A stretch of DNA of 64,000 bases from Albula goreensis (Eukaryota > Chordata > Actinopteri > Albuliformes > Albulidae), in contig CM040746.1 in assembly GCA_022829145.1 (NCBI GenBank), positions 6,216,184-6,280,183 on the forward strand, written 5' to 3'. Shown in pieces: positions 57,366 through 64,000 of this stretch. Made by a program: the position numbers and the translations under genes. How positions within the stretch are numbered: the stretch's first letter is position 1; every line of letters begins with the position of its first letter. The notes under the pieces were generated by a model that saw only the letters and a program-made list of their open reading frames with translations, was not told where the DNA came from and did no database searches.

Positions 57366-57722
57366 AACTGTGTGTTCTCCACAAGATGAAAATGTGACCA
57401 TTCTGTGAGTGTTTAGTGTCTCTATAGGCCTGGTGCAGGGAGCTTGTGTCCCTGCAGCTGGGGAGGGCCAAGTGTCCCTTGTTTAATTGATCCTTTTCCT
57501 GCTGTGCAGTGCTGCATGCCTCCCTTTATTTATACGCTCTGGTTATTGTCTTCTATGGATCACTCTGAAACAGCGTTCTGTCTACAGATCAATGCCTTAA
57601 TTGCATTTATTTTCCTTCCTTTAACTTTGGGTAGTTTCAGCGTAACTCAGGGGCTGTTTGGCTTCTGCCATGGCCCCCCACAATGCACTATGGCGTCCGA
57701 AGGGCCCTCGCTGTATTCTATC

Positions 57723-57848
57723 TGTCTCTACTTTCACATTTTAACAGTCTCCTTCATTCATGCCAAAAGTAATTTCTTCCTCAAATAATTAATTACTTTT
57801 AATGTAGGTTTAAGGGTTGCTTCTCTTTCCTTTACCTGTCATTTAACC
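57723..57848. repeat. Duplicated segment, copy 2
   Basis: Diverged partner of 55684-55806 in the same orientation about 2 kb away, on the other side of the 43-bp minisatellite. Confidence 0.75.
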
Positions 57849-57989
57849 CCGGCCCATCTTGATATAACACTCAAACACATGGTTGGATGGGTTCGTGGAC
57901 GTGACTGCCTGCATTAGCAAGCGTGATGACAAACTGCATCTGACAGGGACATGTTACACTGCTGTTTTTAGGAAATAATACTCACCATT

Positions 57990-58660
57990 ATTTCCTTTAC
58001 ATGTTGGCTGTCACGAGAGAACCCTTCAAAATGCGTAAAGCTATTGTGATGGCACTGAAACCATCCGTATATTTAGCATGGCAGATATGCCTATGTAAGG
58101 ATTCCTTACATTATATAGGAAAAGGGGAGGTCGGAGCTGGCACAATAATAATGGCCACTCACTGTGAAATGGATAATAGGATGCAGTCTTCCATCAGCCA
58201 TATCATCCTGCTAAAAGATCAGTCTCTGACTCCCCCTGTGAGCCAGGGGGACCGGATGCTTATTTTACATCACTTAGCACTGCTGGACCGAAAGGATAAA
58301 GAATGCAGGCTCCTTATCCGACTGTTTATCTATGTATTTTCTGAAGATGTGGATGTGTTTTTTCCAAAAGAAACCGATAAAACAGAAGCAGAGAATAGGC
58401 TACGTGAGGACTTGGGTGAGCTGGTTTGAATTAAATAGCGTCCCTTTATTTGTTCGCTAATTTAATGAACAGGACTGCTGCATCATATCTGTGATATATG
58501 CAACAGCATGTGGATGGCACGTGGAAACCTCTGCGGGAGGAAGGCAGAAAATTTGCCCTGAGAGCCCAATTACTCACTTTCACTGACATTCAGGATGTGA
58601 AGCTAAAACAGCAGCATAAGCCAAGGGGGCCTTTAACCAGCTGCTCAATGTAAACCTGCC
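57990..58660. promoter_or_regulatory. Candidate conserved non-coding block
   Basis: Unique, repeat-free sequence with an uninterrupted 142-codon + strand ORF (58001-58429) of no recognisable family, followed by AT-rich TTTATTTGTTCGCTAATTTA-type motifs. Either an enhancer-like block or a very weak coding candidate. Confidence 0.25.
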
Positions 58661-59880
58661 ACTGCCGTCAGTCAAGGGGAAGGCAGTGAATACAATAAGA
58701 CTATTCCATTCAGCATGAGGATTTGTGTGTGCATGTGAAAGCTAGAATAACCATATCATACAATATGCACATTGAATGATTCAAGAACAGAGTTTTAAGC
58801 TTGTTTTGTTTTTTTACCTCACAGGTGTACAAAGCATCTCATTGTTACATTAGTTGTAATAGGTAATTAGGAAAAAAACATGAACATGTTTAGAAAACAG
58901 GTTCAGAGATTAAGAGGGTTTTGCAGGAAAATGGTTGGCCTTTTTTGTTGTTGTTGTCCTTTTCTGTTGTAAAAAGTGAAGCTGATCATCTGTTAAAATG
59001 TCCTTTTAGCATTTCTTACCATGAAAGCACATTTACAGTTAAACTGAATGCTGGTGCTAATGGACCCTAGAATCTGAGCTGCATTATCACAAGGTGCTGT
59101 GATGCAAAAATGTCAGTGTAATTATTCCTGAGCCTCAATAAAGTTGTGTGGCTGTGTTCCAAAACTGCCTCACAGAGACTGAACCATGGAGCGATTAGCT
59201 TGGTGCTAACTGCCCTCTGAGAGGCTGAACTGTGGAATGAATAACTGTTTCAGACTCTGCAGTACTGGTGCCGGTGAGAAAATATACTGAACGTACTTGG
59301 CTACCTCTGGCCTACAAAGGAGGTCAAAACCTTAAAGTGTGTCAGACAGGTGGGGTTGCCAGCGTTGTCTTGTAGAAAGCTCTGTTTCTCAGGGGCCTTG
59401 TTGATAAGCAGTGGTGTGGCAGTTGTAATGGTTGCTTTTTTGGTGATGAGTTAGGATCAGAATCGATAAAAATCTGGAATATTCTGAATTCTTTCCTTGA
59501 CAGAATACATACTGCAGCGATAAACCAGGAAAATCTGGTTTGGGAAACCCATAGAGACAGGGGATTTCTCAGCTCCCTCCCCTAAAAGGGTTTAAGAATT
59601 TTCAGACTGTGCAACCATCAGCATTACAGCGTTACACACACCGGCTATACATGACTCTCTGCACCACCAGTTACACACATTCTGCTGTAAGCCATGCAGA
59701 CACCAGCCCCCTGGTTACTTAAACTGGGTCTGTAGACCCCACACTCTGAACTTTTCTTTTCCTGGTCAGTCACATAGCTAACCTGTATGCCCACACTTTC
59801 TCCAATAAATCAAACACGAGAAACAAATACTAACAATGGGCAAATATATGCTGCTAGTCCACAAAACCTGCACCCCACCC
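58661..59880. other. Non-coding tract
   Basis: No gene, repeat or regulatory feature could be supported. Confidence 0.5.
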
Positions 59881-59881
59881 C

Positions 59882-60000
59882 CAGAGAGGGAGGAGAGACA
59901 GACAGAAAGAGAGCAGGATGAAGAGAGAGAGGAGAAAAAGGAAGGAAAAAAGGAAAGAGATAGCAAGAAGAGGAGGAGAGAGAAAAAGAGGAGGGAAGTG
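59882..60000. repeat. Polypurine tract, about 118 nt
   Basis: Almost pure A/G on the + strand (GAGAGGGAGGAGAGACAGAC followed by AGAAAGAGAG-type modules), with triplex/H-DNA-forming potential. Confidence 0.85.
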
Positions 60001-60047
60001 ATGGTAATTCATTATTTTTGTACTGTCATTATATTTTATATGTATAA

Positions 60048-60853
60048 TACACTAATGAGCCAAAACATTATGACCACTCACAGATTAAGCAGATAACATT
60101 AATTATCTTGTGACAATGGTGCATGTCAAGGTCTGGGGTATATTAGACAATAAACGTACAGACGGTTGTCGTGGTTGACTTGTTGGATGTAGGAGAAATG
60201 GGCAGGTGTAAAGACCTGACAAGGACCAAATTGCTGTGGCCAGATGACTGGGTTGGAGCGTCTCTGAAATAGTGAGGCTTGTGGGGTGCCCTGGTCAAGC
60301 AGTGGTGGATACCTACCGACAGCGGTCCAAGGACGGACAAACCATGAACCAGCAACAGGGTATTGGGCACCCAAGGGTCATTGATGCATGAGGGCAACAA
60401 AGGCTAACCTGTCTGGTCCGAATCAACAGAAGGGCTGCGAGAGGAATGCGTCACAACACACAGTGCATCGCACCATGCTGCGTATGGGGCTGTGTGGCTG
60501 CAGACCCCAGAGTGGCCATGCTAACCCCTGTCCACCTTCGAAAGCTCCTACAATGGGCACGCAAGTGTTGGAACTGGACCTTGGAGCAATGGAAGAAGGT
60601 CGTCTAGTTCGTTGGGTCCTGCTTTCTGTTACATCACGAGGACAGCTGGGTACGTGTGCGCCATCTACCTGGATGCACTATCCGATCAAAGCATCTGTGG
60701 GATGTGCTGAAGCAACAGGTCCGATCTGTGGTGGTTCCACCGCACAACTTACAGGACTTGAAGGATCTGCTGCTCACGTCTTGGTGCCAGATACCACAGC
60801 ACACCTTCAGAGGCCAACAGCATATTAGCCTTAATGTCTTGGGTTATTGTGTA
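60048..60853 (+). mobile_element. Decayed Tc1/mariner-type element with large internal deletion
   Basis: The left end TACACTAATGAGCCAAAACA and the degenerate right end (CATATTAGCCTTAATGTCTT through GTGTA) fit the termini of an abundant fish Tc1-like element (…TGAGCCAAAACATTATGACCAC at one end, TTAATGTTATGGCTGAT… at the other). The 5' transposase part is recognisable from an ATG at 60199 (MGRCKDLT), and 3' coding parts at about 60690-60810 (HLWDVLKQQVRSVVVPPHNL, DLKDLLLTSWCQIPQHTF). The middle, including the catalytic DDE core, is largely missing, and the frame is broken. Confidence 0.85.
60199..60813 (+). pseudogene. Tc1-type transposase pseudogene
   Basis: Frameshifts occur soon after the start (FDKGQI block disrupted) and more than half of the usual about 340-codon ORF is absent, including the region between QWARKCWNWTLEQWKK-like (about 60555-60600) and the C-terminal IxHLWDVLKQQV block. 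It cannot encode an active enzyme. Confidence 0.8.
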
Positions 60854-61242
60854 TATTATTGTTATATTTTGATAGATGTTGCATTTCTTGGCAAAAAATC
60901 AGCATTCAATATGAGCTTTAATTTGCTTGTGTTTCTGGAGTGTGGGGGTGGGGGCTTGCTCATATTATGTATTGCTTTAGCAACGCAGGATTCGGTTGTC
61001 ATGCCAGCAAAGAACGTTTGAATTGAATTGAACTAAGCTGAACTGGAAAAGAGAGGAGAGGTTGAAAGAGGAGTGAAAGAGTGCCAGGAGGCTGTGTCAG
61101 CGTGTCAGCTGTCCTGCACCCTCAGCCTCAGTGAGAAGGGCCAGAGCAGTGGACCTTCCTGGTTAGGGATGGGCCCTATCTGTCTCCACTGCAGCCCCTC
61201 ATCTTTATGGCTGTGGGCGGAGGAGCAGAGCCTGAGAAATGC

Positions 61243-61410
61243 AACCCCCTCCCTCCCTCCCTCCTTCTCCCCTCCCTCCCTCGCTCTCTCTCCCTCTTTC
61301 TCCCCCTCACTCTCTCTCCCTCTCCCCTCTCTAGCTCTTTCTCCCCCTCTCTCTCTCTCCCACCCTCTCTCCTTTCCTGCCCCCTGTCTCTCCTGCGTTC
61401 CCTTTCACTC
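61243..61410. repeat. Polypyrimidine tract, about 165 nt
   Basis: Nearly pure C/T on the + strand (CCCTCCCTCCCTCCTTCTCC and CTCTCTCCC-type modules), mirror-repeat rich. The ORFs over it (SPSLALSPSFSP-like) are composition artefacts. Confidence 0.88.
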
Positions 61411-62532
61411 AGTCCCAGGCAGACAAGTTTCCTCAGTATCTTATAGCTGAGTGAAACAGGCAGCTGTCAGGCCATTCTCATTTTCCTGAGGCTGATACTC
61501 TCATTCCTGTACCACGATCACTGTAGCTTTTCTCCCATACATAAAAAAAAAAAGAATTGAGCCCCCAACCCCACCCCCATTGTGGTTGTTTTTGCTTGGC
61601 CCCATATTAGAGGCAGCTAGCAGCTGCCAAGCCTGATTCACCTAAGGATGCCCCAAGCCCGCCCCCCCATTCACCAACACCCCGTCTCTAAAGACCGTTC
61701 CCGAACCTGCACATCGCCTCGTCTTATCTGAACACAGCGGCCATTTCCCCAGTGACAGAAAGGTTCCATTATCCCAGGCAAAACAGGAAGTGACACGGGG
61801 GTTAACGGTGTGGAAGATGAATTACTCTGACTGTAAAATGCGCTTTGGTGTGGCATTGCCATTTACGCTGACAGGAAAATGCTGTCTGTCACATTTCTAA
61901 CTAAAAGGCGGTGGAGGCCGGTCCAGGAGGGACGAGCGCATATGGCATGTGAGTGTGTTTCTGTGTCCAGGCCTCTCTGGCCTTGTCCTGTGCTGCCTGG
62001 GGACAGACATGTTGACATCATTTGTCCTTTTAAGGTACACAAATGGGATCTACATAAGTGCTGCGGTTTTTTTACCTAAATGTTTTTGGACATCAGGGAT
62101 GACTCGGTGCACACAGTCTTGTCCCTGTCTCACCCCCTCCACCCCCCCTCCCCTCTACCCGGTCACTGTCAGTCTGCACTGCTGCCCCCGCAGTCTTCCA
62201 GTCTGGAAATCAGTGTCACTCTGAATAAATCCCAGAACAAATAAATGCAGTTTGTATTAAAAATGCATTCTGCCCTGGATTTTATTATCATAATGACATC
62301 CTAATAACTGCAGGTAGGTGGGAGGGAAGGAAGCTTGAATCATTTCATTTTACTGCAGCTATCTGCTCGTCCTGCTTTTTTGTTGTTGTAATTTTTGTGA
62401 TGTCTTGTGGAATGTAATGCCTGCCCTCTTCCTCTTGCGAGCACAGTCTTATTCAGTTTTTTCTTTCCCTTTATTTTCATTTATTTTCTTTAATATGTAT
62501 GGATATTTAATTCATCATGAATAATATATTAT
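61411..62532. other. Non-coding tract with AT-rich enhancer-like blocks
   Basis: No gene supported. Unique blocks at about 61780-61900 and 62225-62330 (CAAATAAATGCAGTTTGTAT, ATTATCATAATGACATCCTAATAAC) could be conserved elements; this is inference from composition. Confidence 0.35.
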
Positions 62533-63300
62533 TATTAGGGGCCAAGCGCTGCAGGTGCACAGGCACCTATTGTTTTTGTAGTTTTCTTCTTCTTATTATT
62601 ATTTGTTATTTTTTTTGAGTTAAGGAAGTCAGAAGTGCTGGAACTGTACAGTTGCTTTTTTATGAAATTTGGCACACTGATTCAGGAGGCTTTGGATATC
62701 AACTGAGCCATATTTCATGTACCTCCTACTTTCACCATAGCGCCACCATCAGGCCAAAGTTGAACTTAAGTTTGTCCATGTAACTTTTGCCCCCTTGACC
62801 AATTTTCACAAATGAGGTGTCTACGGATTCCAATGATAATGATACCTATGCCTTCATTTTCTGTCATGACAATGTTTCCGCCATTTTGATTTTGATCCAA
62901 ACATGTTTTTATGAATCTCCTGCCTTTTATGAACCTCACACCATTTGTCACAAATGTTTTCTTTTTTTGGATATTCAAAACCATTTACTGGATATCTTTC
63001 GAATGTGGTGGTGAAGATGTCACAAAGAAAGTAATGCCATATCTCACCAACGCATCGACACATTCAAACAAAACTTTAGGGTTGTCATCAGGACTGCTTC
63101 CTGAACCACTGGAAAAAACTAATGCCATTCCATCTCTAGGGGGGCCACTATAATTAACAAAACGCTGTGGTTTAGATGGAAATGGCTTAGACATGACATT
63201 TCTTCAGATTCGTATTCTGTTTGGGTTTTTAGACCTCCCTGATGTACAAATTTTTTCATTTTGCCACGTACTCATCCGCCATTTTGATTTTCCCACTTTG
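62533..63300. repeat. Dispersed teleost repeat (AGGGGCCAAGCGCTGCAGGTGC family)
   Basis: Begins ATTATTAGGGGCCAAGCGCT with GCACAGGCACCTATTG followed by TTCTTCTTCTTATTATTATT, then GAAATTTGGCACACTGATTC and repeated 'CGCCATTTTGATTTT' phrases. This pattern is frequent in teleost genomes. It has no intact ORF; the right boundary is approximate. Confidence 0.7.
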
Positions 63301-63394
63301 GAGTAAAACCTGACCTTTGAGTCAGAAGCCCCTAGTTAATATACTTCACTACCCCCTGGAAGGAGGATGGGAATCAAACTCAGGTCTCTACTGT

Positions 63395-64000
63395 GTCCTA
63401 CAGCCCTGTGAACGTCCTCTACTGTGAACACTCTTAATGTCCTACAGTCCTGTGAACACTCTTAATGTCCTACAGTCCTGTCCTACCTAGTCCTCTTAAT
63501 GTCCTACAGTCCTGTGACGCTCTTGAACACTCTTAATGTCCTAGTCAGCACCTGAACGCTCTTAATGTCCTACAGTCCTGTGCCCTGAACGCTCTTAATG
63601 TCCTACAGTCCTGTCTTAATGTCCTACAGTCTCTTAATGTCCTACAGTCCTGTGAACGCTCTTAATGTCCTACAGTCCTGAACGCTCTTAATGTCCTACA
63701 GTCCTGTGAACGCTCTTAATGTCCTACAGTCCTGTGAACACTCTTAATGTCCTACAGTCCTGTGAACGCTCTTAATGTCCTACAGTCCTGTGAACGCTCT
63801 TAATGTCCTACAGCCCTGAACGCTCTTAATGTCCTACAGTCCTGAACGCTCTTAATGTCCTACAGTCCTGTGAACGCTCTTAATGTCCTACTGCCTGTCT
63901 CTTAATGTCCTGACAGCCCTGAACGCTCTTAATGTCCTGAGCCTGACGCTCTTAATGTCCTACAGTCCTGTGAACTCTTAATGTCCTACAGTCCTGAACG
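63395..64000. repeat. About 28-bp minisatellite reaching the window end
   Basis: Unit CTCTTAATGTCCTACAGTCC followed by TGTGAACG, with many deletions (CCTGAACG, CAGTCTCTT). More than 20 copies are present and the array continues past base 64000. Confidence 0.95.

Noticed and set aside
56251-57471. ORFs of 406, 370 and 336 codons on the minus strand
   Set aside because: All three are readings of the 43-bp minisatellite, with the same periodic peptide in every frame; no start context, splice signal or family match.
60388-60828. 146-codon + strand ORF
   Set aside because: It runs across the Tc1 remnant in the wrong frame for most of its length; the recognisable transposase pieces are in other frames.
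61073-61450. Ser/Pro/Leu-rich ORFs
   Set aside because: Composition artefacts of the polypyrimidine tract.
63395-64000. Possible CRISPR-like array (regular repeats)
   Set aside because: Repeats are directly adjacent with no unique spacers, and the genome is vertebrate; it is a minisatellite.
31024-64000. Search for DRP2 coding exons (spectrin-like, WW, EF-hand, ZZ segments)
   Set aside because: No dystrophin-family motif was seen in any ORF, so no drp2 CDS is claimed.

Overview
This window is vertebrate nuclear DNA, almost certainly from a teleost fish. The evidence is split genes with GT-AG introns, AATAAA signals, hAT/Tc1/LINE remnants of families common in fish, and many minisatellites. 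No prokaryotic, viral or CRISPR-like system is present.

Two protein-coding genes can be reconstructed exon by exon on the + strand. tmem35a (NACHO, the nicotinic receptor chaperone) has two coding exons at 6515-6634 and 8451-8813 (160 aa). cenpi (CENP-I/Mis6, an inner-kinetochore CCAN subunit) has 20 coding exons from 10954 to 28997 that join in frame to 714 aa. Their order and orientation match human Xq22.1 (TMEM35A-CENPI-DRP2). A TATA-bearing candidate first exon at about 30760-31023 with a strong splice donor, plus a possible second non-coding exon at 31530-31771, is where drp2 would start. No dystrophin-family coding sequence was found downstream, so 31-64 kb is read as a long 5' intron or flank of that gene; this is inference from synteny. 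At the left edge a 140-bp candidate exon (248-387, minus strand) belongs to a gene I could not identify.

Layout: 1-6.5 kb, left flank with a candidate minus-strand exon and dispersed repeats; 6.5-9.1 kb, tmem35a; 9.1-10.9 kb, spacer and cenpi promoter (CRE, NRF1-like palindrome); 10.9-29.1 kb, cenpi, whose introns carry six tandem arrays, one running to within 10 bp of an exon; 29.1-30.7 kb, spacer; 30.7-64 kb, long non-coding tract with two LINE remnants, three hAT-type insertions or fragments, a decayed Tc1 element, a LINE 3' tail, seven minisatellites and several unique AT-rich blocks that look like candidate conserved non-coding elements.

The most interesting local observations are: a duplicated splice acceptor in cenpi that would add 10 residues in frame; a hAT element nested in a LINE whose removal with one target-site copy restores the LINE reading frame; a 27-bp inverted copy of that LINE inside the nested hAT, forming a 16-bp-stem hairpin; and very long minisatellites that create spurious ORFs of up to 406 codons. 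I found no convincing undescribed biological system.
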